NCBI RefSeq assembly: GCF_018494085.1
Contig: NZ_JABBFP010000010.1
Coordinates: 1-64,000 of the forward strand
DNA length: 64,000 nucleotides
Origin: Rosenbergiella collisarenosi
GTDB taxonomy: Bacteria; Pseudomonadota; Gammaproteobacteria; Enterobacterales; Enterobacteriaceae
Direction of reading: 5' to 3'
The position numbers and the translations under genes were made by a program. This document shows positions 18,404 to 29,864 of this stretch, piece after piece; the first letter of the stretch is position 1, and every line of letters begins with the position of its first letter. The notes beneath the pieces were generated by a model, which was not told where the DNA came from, did not search any database, and saw only the letters and a program-made list of their open reading frames with translations.

Positions 18404-18958
18404 ATGCATCCTCTTTTTTCAGCGCTTCCTGAATTAGCTGACGACCTTTCTCGATTCGAGCACGACGTCACAACCTTTGCCCAACAACTAGGGCTTAACC
18501 TCGCTGGCGTAGAGATCGATCATATCTCGTTACGTTGTCACCAAAATCAAACCGCTGAGCGTTGGGCGAGTCAACTCGCGCAGCACGGACGCTGTTTTTC
18601 TGATGCGGTGATCGCTGGACGTCCAATCCATCTCTATCAACTGCACCAGCCCCTAGACGTATTCAGTCATTCTATACAGATTGTTGAATTACCTTGGCCC
18701 GGCGAGAAGCGCTATCGCCATGAAGGGTGGGAACATATCGAAATCGTTCTCCCTGGCACCCCAGAGGAGCTAGGCCAACGCGCGATGGCGTTGATTGATG
18801 ATAGTGGCTTATTGATTCCGGGTGTGAGCGTGAAGACGCGACGTCCAAAGGTCAAGGACGGCGCATTAGACAATACGACACTCGCAATCACTAACGGTGA
18901 AGTGACCCTGAAATTCCATACATGGTCTATCGATAAGATTGTCGCCAGCGAGCAGTAG
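18404..18958 (+). CDS. yecM: YecM family (VOC-fold) protein
   Basis: This 184-residue protein closely follows E. coli YecM, with conserved segments DHISLRCHQN, IVELPWPGEKRY and HEGWEHIEIVLPG and the C-terminus KFHTWSIDKIVASEQ. It is a glyoxalase/VOC-like fold with His/Glu residues that could bind metal; the reaction is not known. ATG 18404 gives the usual length, and ATG 18389 is an alternative five codons upstream. It is divergent from argS across a gap of about 225 bp that probably carries both promoters. Confidence 0.9.
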   Translation: MHPLFSALPELADDLSRFEHDVTTFAQQLGLNLAGVEIDHISLRCHQNQTAERWASQLAQHGRCFSDAVIAGRPIHLYQLHQPLDVFSHSIQIVELPWPGEKRYRHEGWEHIEIVLPGTPEELGQRAMALIDDSGLLIPGVSVKTRRPKVKDGALDNTTLAITNGEVTLKFHTWSIDKIVASEQ

Positions 18959-18970
18959 CATCGCTGCGAG

Positions 18971-20107
18971 TTAGAGACTATCGATGGCAGACGTCAAACG
19001 CGTCAGTGCAAGGTCAAGTCGCGAGCGTGGGCAGCCGAAATTGAGGCGCACCGCTTGCGGATCACCGAATGGCGCCCCCCCAGTGAGCCCTAGGCCATGG
19101 TGTTCGAACCAACGCTGCGGATCAGTAAGTTTCAAGCGTGAAGCATCTATCCAAGCCAGAAAACCGGCATCAGGGGTAGCGACTTGCAGGTCGGGAAGCG
19201 TGGCAATATGAGCGACCAGCCGATCTCGGTTTAGACGTAAGTAGTCGCGCTGTGCGGCTAACCATGCTTCGCCCTCTTGCCAAGCGGCCAATGTTGCAAC
19301 CACACCGAGGCTATTTGGGACTGGAAGACGCTGAGCAATCGCGCGGCGAAGTCGTGCGCGTAAATCATCATTGGGGATGATGGCCACGGCACAGCCAAGA
19401 CCTGCGAGGTTAAAGGCTTTCGCCGCAGAGAGTAGCGTGATCGATCGCTGTTCGCAGCGCGTGGAGAGTGAGGCAAAAGGGATATGCCTAGAGTGTGGGT
19501 CGAGCTGTAGGTCGGCGTGCACCTCATCGCTACATACCCATAAATCATAAGTGTCGGCATAGTCAGCAAGACGCTGTAACGTCTCACGGTCATAACGCTT
19601 CCCTCCAGGATTATGGGGATTACAGATAAAAAGTAATCGCTCCTGAGTCATTAAGGCGGGAAGCGGCATCGCTAAGGGATTATCGTTTTTGAAAAGAGGA
19701 ATGGGGAGCAGACGCTGCTCCCGTCCTGCCGCCCGTGCACTATGAGTGAAAGGAGGGTAAATCGGTGTGGTACAGACAGAGGCTTGATCGGTACTGAGCA
19801 GACTCTCTTGAAGCAGAGAAAATATCGGTTTAATACCAGAGAGCGGAACAACCCAGTCTGGATCGATAGACCATTCATATTGACTAGCAGCCCACTGCGC
19901 GGTGGCTCGAGCGAGGGCGCCTTGATCATCGGCGTAACCAAATACACCATGAGCGACACGCTGTTGCAATGCCTCTTGGATCGCTGGAGCAACGCGAAAA
20001 TCTGTGTCCGCTATCCAGAGCGGAAGGATGTCACGATCTCGGTATTTGAGCCATTTTTCACTATCTGTGTGATATCGCTCGACTCTTTCATCAAAATTGA
20101 ATGACAT
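18971..20107 (-). CDS. PatB/MalY-type PLP aminotransferase (cystathionine beta-lyase)
   Basis: A 378-residue fold-type I PLP enzyme of the PatB/MalY group, which cleaves C-S bonds of cystathionine or cysteine conjugates and may also aminate. Landmarks are IADTDF near the N-terminus, CNPHNPGGK at about 162-170, SDEVHADL (PLP Asp) at about 193-200, the Schiff-base Lys230 in LSAAKAFN, and RLNFGCPRS near the end (phosphate/carboxylate Arg). Start 20107 has GGAG 7 bp upstream and fits the family; the longer frame adds 22 unrelated residues. It lies between yecM and cutC, 12 bp from the yecM stop in convergent orientation. The physiological substrate is not shown. Confidence 0.88.
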   Translation of the reverse strand: MSFNFDERVERYHTDSEKWLKYRDRDILPLWIADTDFRVAPAIQEALQQRVAHGVFGYADDQGALARATAQWAASQYEWSIDPDWVVPLSGIKPIFSLLQESLLSTDQASVCTTPIYPPFTHSARAAGREQRLLPIPLFKNDNPLAMPLPALMTQERLLFICNPHNPGGKRYDRETLQRLADYADTYDLWVCSDEVHADLQLDPHSRHIPFASLSTRCEQRSITLLSAAKAFNLAGLGCAVAIIPNDDLRARLRRAIAQRLPVPNSLGVVATLAAWQEGEAWLAAQRDYLRLNRDRLVAHIATLPDLQVATPDAGFLAWIDASRLKLTDPQRWFEHHGLGLTGGAPFGDPQAVRLNFGCPRSRLDLALTRLTSAIDSL

Positions 20108-20964
20108 CCGAACTCCAGGCAGGTATGTAGATAGAGGCGCTATGCACAGTAGCATATCCATCAGGCCTGACAAAGGAATCGACTATGGCGATTTTAGAAA
20201 TATGCTGTTACGGGGTAGATTGCGCGCTTGCCGCAGCGCAAGCCGGTGCCGATCGTCTCGAACTCTGTGCTGCGCCACAAGAAGGGGGAATAACGCCTTC
20301 TCTTGGAACCTTGCGTGAAGTCCGTTCGCAGGTTCACATCCCCGTCCACCCCATCGTCCGGCCGCGTAGCGGTGATTTTTGTTATAGTGAGCAAGAGTTT
20401 AAGGTAATGTTATCAGATATCGCTCAAATTCGGGATATGGGCTTCCCTGGGGTAGTAACGGGTATTCTCTGCCCTGAAGGACTCCTCGATAAAGCCAGAA
20501 TGCAAAAAGTCATGACGGTAGCCAAAGGCATGGCAGTGACTTTTCACCGTGCATTTGATCTGTGTAGCAATCCCTATCGTACCTATCAGGAGCTGGAAGA
20601 ACTTGGCGTTGCACGGGTATTGACGTCTGGACAGCAGCAATCCGCAGAGGCGGGTATCAGTCTATTGCAGGCGCTAAATGCACTAGGTCACGGGCCGATT
20701 ATTATGGCGGGGGCTGGGGTACGCTTATCCAACCTACCAAAATTTCTCGACGCCGGGATTCAAGAAGTTCATAGCTCAGCGAGTCGACAAGTCCCTTCTG
20801 CAATGCGTTACTGTAAGGCTGGCGTGTCGATGTGTTCAGACAAACTCGCCGATGAGTATCTCCGCACAGAGGTTGACCCCGATGTGGTCGAGGCGATGCA
20901 GACCCTGATCCGCTTGCAGGGTGACAGTCTACCAGCACCGCTCGCCGACTATCACCCAGGTCGC

Positions 20965-22880
<1,916 letters not shown>

Positions 22881-22918
22881 CTAACGTTAAATGCCTTCCG
22901 GGCCCAAAAGGATAATCA

Positions 22919-24697
22919 ATGCGTACACTATATTGCGGACAACTTAATGTGTCCCACATCGGTCAACAAGTGACTCTCAGCGGTTGGGTGAATCGTCGTC
23001 GTGACCTCGGGAGCTTAATTTTCATCGATATGCGTGACCGCGAAGGGATTGTTCAGGTCTTTTTTGATCCGGATGAGCAACAGGCGTTTCAACGGGCTTC
23101 CGAGCTTCGTAACGAGTTTTGCATTCAGGTCACCGGAAAAGTGCGTGCCCGCGATGAGCGCAACAAGAATGCCGAGATGGCGACCGGAGAGGTGGAAGTA
23201 TTTGCAACGGAATTGACCATTATCAACCGTTCGGAACCCTTGCCGCTCGATAGTAATCATGTCAATAGCGAAGAAGCACGCCTTAAATACCGCTACTTAG
23301 ATTTACGTCGCCCTGAAGTCGCGGCACGCTTTAAGACGCGCGCAAAAGTTACGGCTTTTGTTCGTCGTTTTATGGAAGAGAATGAATTCCTCGATATCGA
23401 AACACCGATGCTCACTAAAGCAACGCCAGAAGGGGCACGAGATTACTTAGTCCCAAGCCGTGTGCATAAGGGCGAATTTTATGCACTCCCTCAGTCGCCA
23501 CAGCTATTTAAACAGCTGCTGATGGTATCGGGATTCGATCGTTATTATCAAATCGTTAAGTGTTTCCGCGACGAAGATTTACGCGCAGACCGTCAGCCAG
23601 AATTCACGCAAATCGATGTTGAAACCTCGTTTATGACCGCCCCACAAGTTCGTGACATCATGGAACGCCTGATCCGTGAACTATGGTTAAATATCAAAGG
23701 GATTGATCTCGGTGAGTTCCCACAGATGACGTGGGCGGAAGCGATGCGTCGCTTCGGTTCCGATAAACCCGATCTGCGTAACCCAATGGAATTGGTGGAC
23801 GTTGCCGATTTACTGAAGAACGTAGAGTTTCAAGTATTTTCAGGTCCAGCTAACGATGCCAAAGGCCGTGTCGCGGTATTGCGCGTTCCCGGTGGTGCGC
23901 AACTGACGCGCAAGCAACTCGATGATTATACTAAATTCGTCGGCTTATATGGCGCGAAGGGTATGGCATGGATGAAAGTCAACCAGCGCGACGCTGGCCT
24001 TGACGGCGTGCAGAGCCCGGTTGCGAAATTCCTCACCGCTGATCTTATTGAGCAATTGTTGGACAGAACCCACGCACAGTCGGGCGATATTTTACTCTTC
24101 GGCGCAGACCAAGCGAATGTCGTGGCGGATGCGATGGGTGCATTACGTCTTAAAATCGGCCGTGAGTTAGCGTTAACCGACGAAAGCCGCTGGGCACCGC
24201 TGTGGGTGGTTGATTTCCCTATGTTCGAGCAAGACGAAGAAGGCCGCCTAGCAGCGATGCACCATCCTTTTACCGCGCCTCGCGATCTGACGCCTAGCGA
24301 GTTGAGTGCTGCGCCAAGTGATGCCATTGCGAATGCCTATGACATGGTCATCAACGGCTATGAAGTTGGTGGCGGTTCTGTGCGGATCCACACGGGTGAT
24401 ATGCAGCAAGCGGTATTTAGCCTCTTAGGAATTGGTGACGACGAGCAACAAGAGAAGTTTGGCTTCTTACTTGATGCATTGAAATACGGCGCGCCGCCGC
24501 ATGCAGGCCTAGCGTTTGGCTTGGACCGTTTGACCATGCTATTGACCGGAACAGATAACATCCGTGATGTGATTGCCTTCCCGAAAACGACAGCCGCCGC
24601 CTGTTTAATGACCGATGCACCAAGCGAGGCTAACCCGAGTGCCCTGCAAGAATTGGCACTACAGGTCGTAAAGAAAGTTAAGACCGAGTCGGCGTAA
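22919..24697 (+). CDS. aspS: Aspartate--tRNA ligase
   Basis: A 592-residue class II synthetase (E. coli 590) that charges tRNA-Asp. It has the N-terminal OB-fold anticodon-binding domain ([24 protein letters not shown]), class II motif 2 ([20 protein letters not shown]), the bacterial GAD insertion and motif 3 ([15 protein letters not shown]). AAAAGGA stands about 7 bp before the ATG. The stop overlaps the nudB start by one base (TAATG), so nudB is translationally coupled. Confidence 0.98.
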   Translation: MRTLYCGQLNVSHIGQQVTLSGWVNRRRDLGSLIFIDMRDREGIVQVFFDPDEQQAFQRASELRNEFCIQVTGKVRARDERNKNAEMATGEVEVFATELTIINRSEPLPLDSNHVNSEEARLKYRYLDLRRPEVAARFKTRAKVTAFVRRFMEENEFLDIETPMLTKATPEGARDYLVPSRVHKGEFYALPQSPQLFKQLLMVSGFDRYYQIVKCFRDEDLRADRQPEFTQIDVETSFMTAPQVRDIMERLIRELWLNIKGIDLGEFPQMTWAEAMRRFGSDKPDLRNPMELVDVADLLKNVEFQVFSGPANDAKGRVAVLRVPGGAQLTRKQLDDYTKFVGLYGAKGMAWMKVNQRDAGLDGVQSPVAKFLTADLIEQLLDRTHAQSGDILLFGADQANVVADAMGALRLKIGRELALTDESRWAPLWVVDFPMFEQDEEGRLAAMHHPFTAPRDLTPSELSAAPSDAIANAYDMVINGYEVGGGSVRIHTGDMQQAVFSLLGIGDDEQQEKFGFLLDALKYGAPPHAGLAFGLDRLTMLLTGTDNIRDVIAFPKTTAAACLMTDAPSEANPSALQELALQVVKKVKTESA

Positions 24698-25134
24698 TGG
24701 CTTACAAGCACCCGGTTTCAGTATTAGTGGTGATCTACGCGAGAAACACTAAGCGGGTGCTATTGCTACAGCGTCAAGATGATGCGCAGTTTTGGCAATC
24801 GGTCACGGGTAGCCTAGAGCAGGGAGAGCAGCCTTCACAAGCTGCGCTTCGCGAAGTGCATGAGGAGACCGGATTTATCTTTGATCCAGCCCATGACCGC
24901 TTTATCGATTGTCAGACGCAGATTACCTTTGAAATATTTGAACAGTATCGCCACCGTTATGCACCGGGTGTGACACATAACCAAGAACATTGGTTTAGTT
25001 GGGGGGTCGAGACCGAAAGAACGCCGCGACTCACCGAACATACGGCGGCACAGTGGCTTCCTTGGCAACAGGCTGCGGCATTAACCAAATCGTGGAGCAA
25101 TCGCCAGGCCATCGAACAGTTGTTCGCCGAGTGA
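24697..25134 (+). CDS. nudB: Dihydroneopterin triphosphate diphosphatase
   Basis: A 145-residue Nudix hydrolase that removes pyrophosphate from dihydroneopterin triphosphate in folate synthesis. The Nudix box runs GSLEQGE through REVHEETGF (about residues 37-57). The NudB-specific RHRYAPGVT and TKSWSNRQAIEQ segments are also present. It starts on the last base of the aspS stop, as part of an aspS-nudB unit upstream of yebC. Confidence 0.95.
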   Translation: MAYKHPVSVLVVIYARNTKRVLLLQRQDDAQFWQSVTGSLEQGEQPSQAALREVHEETGFIFDPAHDRFIDCQTQITFEIFEQYRHRYAPGVTHNQEHWFSWGVETERTPRLTEHTAAQWLPWQQAAALTKSWSNRQAIEQLFAE

Positions 25135-25145
25135 AAATTCTATTG

Positions 25146-25166
25146 GAATACGCAACGCGCGTATTC
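25146..25166 (+). other. Perfect 8-bp inverted repeat between nudB and yebC
   Basis: Arms GAATACGC (25146-25153) and GCGTATTC (25159-25166) flank a 5-base loop, 12 bp after the nudB stop. A weakly T-rich stretch follows. It may be a weak terminator, an RNA-processing hairpin or a protein site; nothing else decides this. Confidence 0.4.
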
Positions 25167-25199
25167 TGTTTACCGTTATTTGTTTGAGAGAAGAAGATT

Positions 25200-25943
25200 A
25201 TGGCTGGACATAGTAAATGGGCAAATACCAAGCACCGTAAAGCGGCACAAGATGCAAAACGCGGGAAAATTTTCACCAAAATCATCCGTGAACTGGTGAC
25301 GGCAGCGAAATTAGGCGGGGGTGATCCCAGCTCTAACCCGCGCTTACGTGCCGCGATGGATAAAGCCCTTTCTAACAATATGACCCGTGACACCATGGAT
25401 CGCGCTATTGCGCGTGGCGTCGGCGGCGATGATAACTCCAATATGGAAACTATCATCTATGAAGGATACGGTCCCGGCGGTAGCGCTATCATGATCGAGT
25501 GTTTGAGCGACAACCGTAATCGTACGGTATCGGAAGTCCGTCATGCTTTCACTAAGACCGGGGGTAACCTTGGTACGGATGGCTCTGTCGCTTATCTCTT
25601 TAGCCGTAAAGGCGTTATCGCTTACGCTCCAGGTCAAGACGAAGATGCGTTGATGGAAGCTGCACTCGAAGCGGGCGCGGAAGATGTCATGACCTATGAC
25701 GATGGCGCGATCGATGTCTTCACTGCCTGGGAAGAGCTAGGGGCGGTAAAAGATGCCTTGATTGCGGCGGGGCTGACGCCAGACGAAGCAGAAGTCACAA
25801 TGATCCCGTCGACGAAAGCAGAGATGGATAGCGAAACGGCTCCTAAGCTGTTGCGTCTGATCGATATGCTAGAAGATTGCGATGATGTACAAGAAGTTTA
25901 TCATAACGGCGAAATTTCCGACGAAGTTGCTGAGAGCTTATAG
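25200..25943 (+). CDS. yebC: YebC/TACO1-family protein
   Basis: A 247-residue YebC protein (E. coli 246) with the diagnostic N-terminus [20 protein letters not shown]. The central acidic segment and C-terminal domain are intact. The family is annotated as transcriptional regulator, and related YebC/TACO1 proteins help ribosomes through stalling motifs such as polyproline. It is 29 bp before ruvC on the same strand, the conserved yebC-ruvC pairing. GAGAAGAAG lies upstream of the ATG. Confidence 0.97.
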   Translation: MAGHSKWANTKHRKAAQDAKRGKIFTKIIRELVTAAKLGGGDPSSNPRLRAAMDKALSNNMTRDTMDRAIARGVGGDDNSNMETIIYEGYGPGGSAIMIECLSDNRNRTVSEVRHAFTKTGGNLGTDGSVAYLFSRKGVIAYAPGQDEDALMEAALEAGAEDVMTYDDGAIDVFTAWEELGAVKDALIAAGLTPDEAEVTMIPSTKAEMDSETAPKLLRLIDMLEDCDDVQEVYHNGEISDEVAESL

Positions 25944-25972
25944 GTGCGGCTTATTAGCCTAAGCGGTCGAGC

Positions 25973-26494
25973 ATGGCGATAATTCTTGGCATCGACCCAG
26001 GGTCACGTATTACGGGATATGGTGTGATACGGCAAGTCGGTCGTCAGCTCACTTACTTGGGCAGTGGCTGTATTCGAACGAATACGCCCGCCTTGCCTGA
26101 GCGTCTACGACTAATCTATGCCGGGGTAAGTGAGATTATCACACAGTTTTCGCCCGATTATTTCGCCATAGAACAGGTGTTCATGGCGAAGAATGCTGAT
26201 TCGGCACTGAAGTTAGGTCAGGCGAGAGGGGCGGCGATTGTTGCGGCGGTAAATCAAACGTTGCCGGTGTTCGAGTATGCGGCTCGTCAAGTTAAACAAA
26301 CCGTAACGGGAACCGGCGCAGCCGATAAAGCGCAGGTTCAGCATATGGTTCGCACCCTCCTCAAGCTTCCAGCCAACCCGCAGGCCGATGCCGCGGATGC
26401 TTTAGCCATCGCAATAACCCATTGCCATATTAGCCAAAACGCGTTGAGCATTTCCGATAAGGCACTTGTGCTGACTCGTGGACGATTACGCTAA
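25973..26494 (+). CDS. ruvC: Crossover junction endodeoxyribonuclease RuvC
   Basis: A 173-residue Holliday-junction resolvase that nicks junctions symmetrically with RuvAB. The four metal-binding acids are present: Asp8 (GIDPGS), Glu67 (AIEQVF), Asp139 and Asp142 (ADAADALA). The length equals E. coli RuvC. A terminator follows and separates it from ruvAB. Confidence 0.98.
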   Translation: MAIILGIDPGSRITGYGVIRQVGRQLTYLGSGCIRTNTPALPERLRLIYAGVSEIITQFSPDYFAIEQVFMAKNADSALKLGQARGAAIVAAVNQTLPVFEYAARQVKQTVTGTGAADKAQVQHMVRTLLKLPANPQADAADALAIAITHCHISQNALSISDKALVLTRGRLR

Positions 26495-26504
26495 AACAAG
26501 CGCG

Positions 26505-26531
26505 AGGCTGGATATCCATCCAGCCTTTTTT
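26505..26531 (+). terminator. Rho-independent terminator after ruvC
   Basis: A 9-bp stem (AGGCTGGAT at 26505-26513 with 26518-26526) has a 4-base loop and runs into six T residues. It ends the yebC-ruvC transcript 10 bp after the ruvC stop. Confidence 0.88.
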
Positions 26532-26583
26532 ATGGTATAAACGCTGCATTGACTGTCGCTAACGCATTGAAAAGGGTATTAGT

Positions 26584-27201
26584 ATGATCGGACGTCTTAA
26601 TGGAGTCATCATAGAGAAACAGCCACCGCTGGTGCTACTGGAAGTTGGCGGTGTCGGTTATGAAGTGCATATGCCGATGACGTGCTTCTACGAGCTCCCC
26701 GAAAAAGACCACTCCGCCATTATTTTTACCCACTTCGTGGTTAGGGAAGACGCCCAGCTCCTCTTTGGTTTTAATCATAAACAAGAGCGCACACTGTTTC
26801 GCGAATTGATTAAAGTTAACGGTGTCGGCCCTAAATTAGCGTTAGCCATTCTTTCTGGTATGTCAGCCCAACAGTTCGTGAATGCGGTAGAGCACCAAGA
26901 GATTGCTGCGCTAGTGAAGCTACCGGGGGTGGGTAAGAAAACTGCCGAACGTTTGGTGGTGGAAATGAAGGATCGCTTCAAAGGAATGCACGGCGAGTTA
27001 TTCAATACCGAAAGCGAGTTTACCCTAACCGCGCCTGAGTCTGATCAGGTATCGAGTAACGACGCCGAGGCAGAAGCTGTTGCGGCTCTCGTTGCGCTCG
27101 GTTATAAGCCACAAGAAGCCTCAAGAATGGTGAGTAAAATCGCAAAAACGGGTGCTGACAGTGAAACCTTAATCCGTGACGCCTTACGCGCGTCGCTATA
27201 A
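26584..27201 (+). CDS. ruvA: Holliday junction branch migration protein RuvA
   Basis: The protein has 205 residues. RuvA tetramers bind four-way junctions and load the RuvB motor. It shows the N-terminal OB fold ([12 protein letters not shown]), the two helix-hairpin-helix motifs (INGVGPK-type [15 protein letters not shown] and [18 protein letters not shown]), a linker and the C-terminal RuvB-binding domain ([16 protein letters not shown]). It is 8 bp from ruvB, so ruvAB form an operon. I could not find a convincing LexA box upstream, unlike E. coli. Confidence 0.98.
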   Translation: MIGRLNGVIIEKQPPLVLLEVGGVGYEVHMPMTCFYELPEKDHSAIIFTHFVVREDAQLLFGFNHKQERTLFRELIKVNGVGPKLALAILSGMSAQQFVNAVEHQEIAALVKLPGVGKKTAERLVVEMKDRFKGMHGELFNTESEFTLTAPESDQVSSNDAEAEAVAALVALGYKPQEASRMVSKIAKTGADSETLIRDALRASL

Positions 27202-27209
27202 GGACCATT

Positions 27210-28223
27210 ATGATTGAAGCGGATCGCCTAGTCTCTGCAGAAGTGACTCATGAAGAAGAACGTTTTGACCGTGCTTTACGCCCGCGTCTACTGGATGAGT
27301 ATGTGGGCCAACCCCATGTGCGCGAACAGATGGAGATTTTTATCCGAGCGGCTAAAATGCGTGGCGATGCCCTCGATCATCTGTTGATTTTCGGCCCTCC
27401 AGGCTTAGGAAAAACCACCCTAGCGAACATCGTAGCGAATGAGATGGGGGTAAACCTGCGCACCACATCGGGTCCAGTATTGGAGAAGGCGGGGGATCTC
27501 GCCGCCATGCTCACCAACCTCGAACCTCATGATGTACTATTCATCGATGAAATCCACCGCTTATCACCCGTGGTGGAAGAAGTTCTCTACCCAGCGATGG
27601 AAGATTATCAGCTCGACATTATGATTGGCGAAGGGCCTGCGGCTCGCTCGATAAAAATCGACTTACCTCCCTTTACGCTTATTGGTGCTACCACGCGTGC
27701 AGGGTCGTTGACCTCACCGCTGCGGGATCGTTTCGGTATCGTGCAACGTCTAGAGTTTTACCAAGTGCCCGATCTTCAGTCTATCGTGAAACGTGCGGCA
27801 GAATGTCTAGGGTTAGCGCTTAGTGAAGAGGGCGCGCTAGAGATCGCGCGCCGCGCGCGTGGTACTCCACGGATTGCCAATCGTCTACTGCGTAGAGTCC
27901 GAGACTTTGCCGAAGTCAAAGCAGCGGGAGATATGAGCGGTCAAGTGACCGCGAGCGCTCTAGATTTGTTAAACGTAGACAGCGAAGGCTTTGATTATAT
28001 GGATCGTAAGCTATTGCTTGCGATTATCGATAAGTTCAGTGGCGGTCCCGTCGGTTTAGATAACCTTGCAGCGGCGATCGGCGAAGAGCGGGAAACGATC
28101 GAAGATGTTATTGAACCTTATCTTATCCAACAGGGTTTTATCCAGCGCACGCCGCGCGGGAGGCTGGCAACCCAACACGCTTATCAACATTTCAATATGA
28201 TCGATCAGTTTCGTAAAGACTAA
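27210..28223 (+). CDS. ruvB: Holliday junction DNA helicase RuvB
   Basis: A 337-residue AAA+ motor that drives branch migration with RuvA. It has Walker [12 protein letters not shown] (about residues 62-72), Walker [10 protein letters not shown], sensor [16 protein letters not shown] with the arginine finger, and the C-terminal winged helix ([13 protein letters not shown]). The length matches E. coli (336). A hairpin terminator follows. Confidence 0.98.
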   Translation: MIEADRLVSAEVTHEEERFDRALRPRLLDEYVGQPHVREQMEIFIRAAKMRGDALDHLLIFGPPGLGKTTLANIVANEMGVNLRTTSGPVLEKAGDLAAMLTNLEPHDVLFIDEIHRLSPVVEEVLYPAMEDYQLDIMIGEGPAARSIKIDLPPFTLIGATTRAGSLTSPLRDRFGIVQRLEFYQVPDLQSIVKRAAECLGLALSEEGALEIARRARGTPRIANRLLRRVRDFAEVKAAGDMSGQVTASALDLLNVDSEGFDYMDRKLLLAIIDKFSGGPVGLDNLAAAIGEERETIEDVIEPYLIQQGFIQRTPRGRLATQHAYQHFNMIDQFRKD

Positions 28224-28247
28224 AGATTGCATCATTGCGTGTGCAGA

Positions 28248-28275
28248 AGAGGCGTCCTAGTAGGGCGCCTCTTTT
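28248..28275 (+). terminator. Terminator after ruvB
   Basis: A stem formed by AGAGGCG (28248-28254) and CGCCTCT (28266-28272), extended by four further pairs (one G-T), closes a 3-base loop and is followed by TTTT. It sits 24 bp after the ruvB stop, facing the convergent MarR gene. Confidence 0.8.
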
Positions 28276-28291
28276 CATTAATCCCAAATTA

Positions 28292-28798
28292 TCATTCCAG
28301 TGTGCGCAATAAGCTCGCTAGACGACGATCGAGCTGCTCTAGGTCGTCAGCGGAGAGCGCTGCCAGAATTAACCTCTCATTCTCCACATGCTTTTCGACG
28401 GCCTCATCAATAAGCTTTTTACCTTCATTACTCAATTGTACGAGCATACTGCGTGCATCGAGCGCGTTTGGGAGACGGATGATGAACTCCCGCGACTCGA
28501 GCCTTTTTAATCGATGAGTCATCGTCCCTGAGGTCACCATTAGGGTTGAAAACAGATCGGTAGGGCTTAGGCAGTAGGGGGCTCCTGCTCGACGCAGAGC
28601 CGCTAGCATATCGAACTCCCATGAGGAGAGCGAGAATGTCTCGAAGACCATCTCTAGACGTTGTTCGAGTAATGCAGAACAGCGCTTAATCCGGCCTATC
28701 GGTCCCATTGGACGACAATCGAGGTCAGGCCGTTCATCTTGCCATTGCTTTAGAATGCGATCGACAGCATCACTTTGTTCCGCGTTAATATTGGGCAT
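28292..28798 (-). CDS. MarR-family transcriptional regulator
   Basis: The protein has 168 residues. The winged helix-turn-helix core spans LSSWEFDMLAALRRAGAPYCLSPTDLFSTLMVTSGTMTHRLKRLE and the wing with DARSMLVQLSNEG, typical of MarR repressors that bind palindromes as dimers and respond to small molecules. ATG 28798 is chosen, and a start five codons upstream is possible. It is divergent from an EamA exporter across 65 bp containing two palindromes matching its likely operators. This suggests it represses itself and the exporter. The ligand is unknown. Confidence 0.88.
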   Translation of the reverse strand: MPNINAEQSDAVDRILKQWQDERPDLDCRPMGPIGRIKRCSALLEQRLEMVFETFSLSSWEFDMLAALRRAGAPYCLSPTDLFSTLMVTSGTMTHRLKRLESREFIIRLPNALDARSMLVQLSNEGKKLIDEAVEKHVENERLILAALSADDLEQLDRRLASLLRTLE

Positions 28799-28799
28799 G

Positions 28800-28817
28800 T
28801 ATCTTGATCTCAAGATA
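28800..28817. promoter_or_regulatory. Palindromic operator 1, MarR/EamA intergenic region
   Basis: TATCTTGA-TC-TCAAGATA is an 8+8 bp perfect inverted repeat, the typical size of a MarR-family site, immediately upstream of the MarR start codon. Binding would block the marR-like promoter or translation start region. Confidence 0.65.
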
Positions 28818-28837
28818 ATTATCGAATAGCATCATTT

Positions 28838-28855
28838 TATCTTGAATTGAAGGTA
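28838..28855. promoter_or_regulatory. Palindromic operator 2, near the EamA start
   Basis: TATCTTGA-AT-TGAAGGTA repeats the left arm of operator 1 exactly and matches the right arm at 6 of 8 positions, with the same 2-base spacer. Its centre is 38 bp from operator 1 and 17 bp before the exporter ATG, placing it to control the exporter. Confidence 0.55.
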
Positions 28856-28863
28856 ATTACAAA

Positions 28864-29733
28864 ATGATGCCATCTCAGCGTTCTCCAATGTATTTTTTTG
28901 ATTGTCTACTCACTGCACTGGCCCCCGCTATTTGGGGATCGACCTACATTGTAACGTCTCAACTTCTTCCCCCCGATAGACCGTTTACGGCAGCACTGAT
29001 CAGGGTATTACCCGCAGGCCTGTTACTCTTGCTTTTCTCTCCCCACCTACCAGCTTGGCGGGATTGCGGGCGGTTGCTGATCTTGAGTGCGTTGAATATC
29101 GGTATTTTCCAAACCCTACTATTTCTTGCGGCATACCGTTTACCTGGAGGGCTGGCAGCGGTATTAGGTGCCATTCAGCCCTTATTTGTTATGGTACTGA
29201 TGTGGGGGGTGGATAAGAGGACGCCTAAAGTGCTGACTTTGTTAGCCGCTTTCACTGGCGTAGCAGGCATGTCCCTACTTCTGCTGTCCTCGAGAACAAT
29301 CTTCGATACGTTGGGAGTCATAGCGGCGCTGGTTGGGGCTTGTAGTATGGCAGCGGGAGTCTGGTTGGCAGGACGCTGGAAAATTACACTGCCCATAACT
29401 TCGCTGACTGGTTGGCAGTTGGTTTTGGGTGGGCTGGCACTCGTACCTGCAGCATTATTTATCGATGAACCTCTTCCGACGCTGACGACGCTTCACTATT
29501 TGGCTTATGCGTGGTTAAGCCTAGCGGGGGCCTTGATCGCTTACGGACTCTGGTTTCGCGGTATTAAGCGGCTACCCAGTGTCGCGGTAGCATCGTTGGG
29601 TCTATTAAGCCCTATTGTCGCGGTGCTATTAGGGTGGATATTCCTGTCGCAAAGCCTAACACTGCTCCAACTCACCGGCTTAGTTATTGTGCTGGGCAGT
29701 GTCGTCGTTGTTCAGCTTACCGCCAGAAAATAA
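28864..29733 (+). CDS. EamA/DMT-family transporter
   Basis: The protein has 289 residues with about ten hydrophobic segments arranged as two EamA repeats, typical of drug/metabolite transporters that export amino acids, metabolites or toxic compounds. Landmarks are APAIWGSTYIV in helix 1 and GALIAYGLWFRGIKRLPSVAVA in the second repeat. GAAGG lies about 10 bp before ATG 28864, and ATG 28867 is also possible. The divergent MarR gene and shared palindromes suggest substrate-inducible export. The substrate cannot be read from the sequence. Confidence 0.88.
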   Translation: MMPSQRSPMYFFDCLLTALAPAIWGSTYIVTSQLLPPDRPFTAALIRVLPAGLLLLLFSPHLPAWRDCGRLLILSALNIGIFQTLLFLAAYRLPGGLAAVLGAIQPLFVMVLMWGVDKRTPKVLTLLAAFTGVAGMSLLLLSSRTIFDTLGVIAALVGACSMAAGVWLAGRWKITLPITSLTGWQLVLGGLALVPAALFIDEPLPTLTTLHYLAYAWLSLAGALIAYGLWFRGIKRLPSVAVASLGLLSPIVAVLLGWIFLSQSLTLLQLTGLVIVLGSVVVVQLTARK

Positions 29734-29835
29734 GTCGCGACTTATTTGTAAGGCTTTAGCATTAACGGTGCGAGGCCAAGAGTAGAGGGCATTTATCGTC
29801 GTTCATAGTCGTCGAGGCGTAGAGGGGCATGATTT

Positions 29836-29860
29836 ATTGCCTCGGGTTATCCGAGGCAAT
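29836..29860. terminator. Bidirectional hairpin between EamA gene and znuB
   Basis: A 10-bp perfect stem (ATTGCCTCGG at 29836-29845 with 29851-29860) and 5-base loop. It is followed by AGTTTTATT on the plus strand; on the minus strand a short AT-rich stretch follows. It lies between convergent genes. Confidence 0.65.
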
Positions 29861-29864
29861 AGTT

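Noticed and set aside
26532-26583. LexA (SOS) box before ruvA
   Set aside because: No CTG-N10-CAG palindrome close to the LexA consensus; only scattered partial matches were seen.
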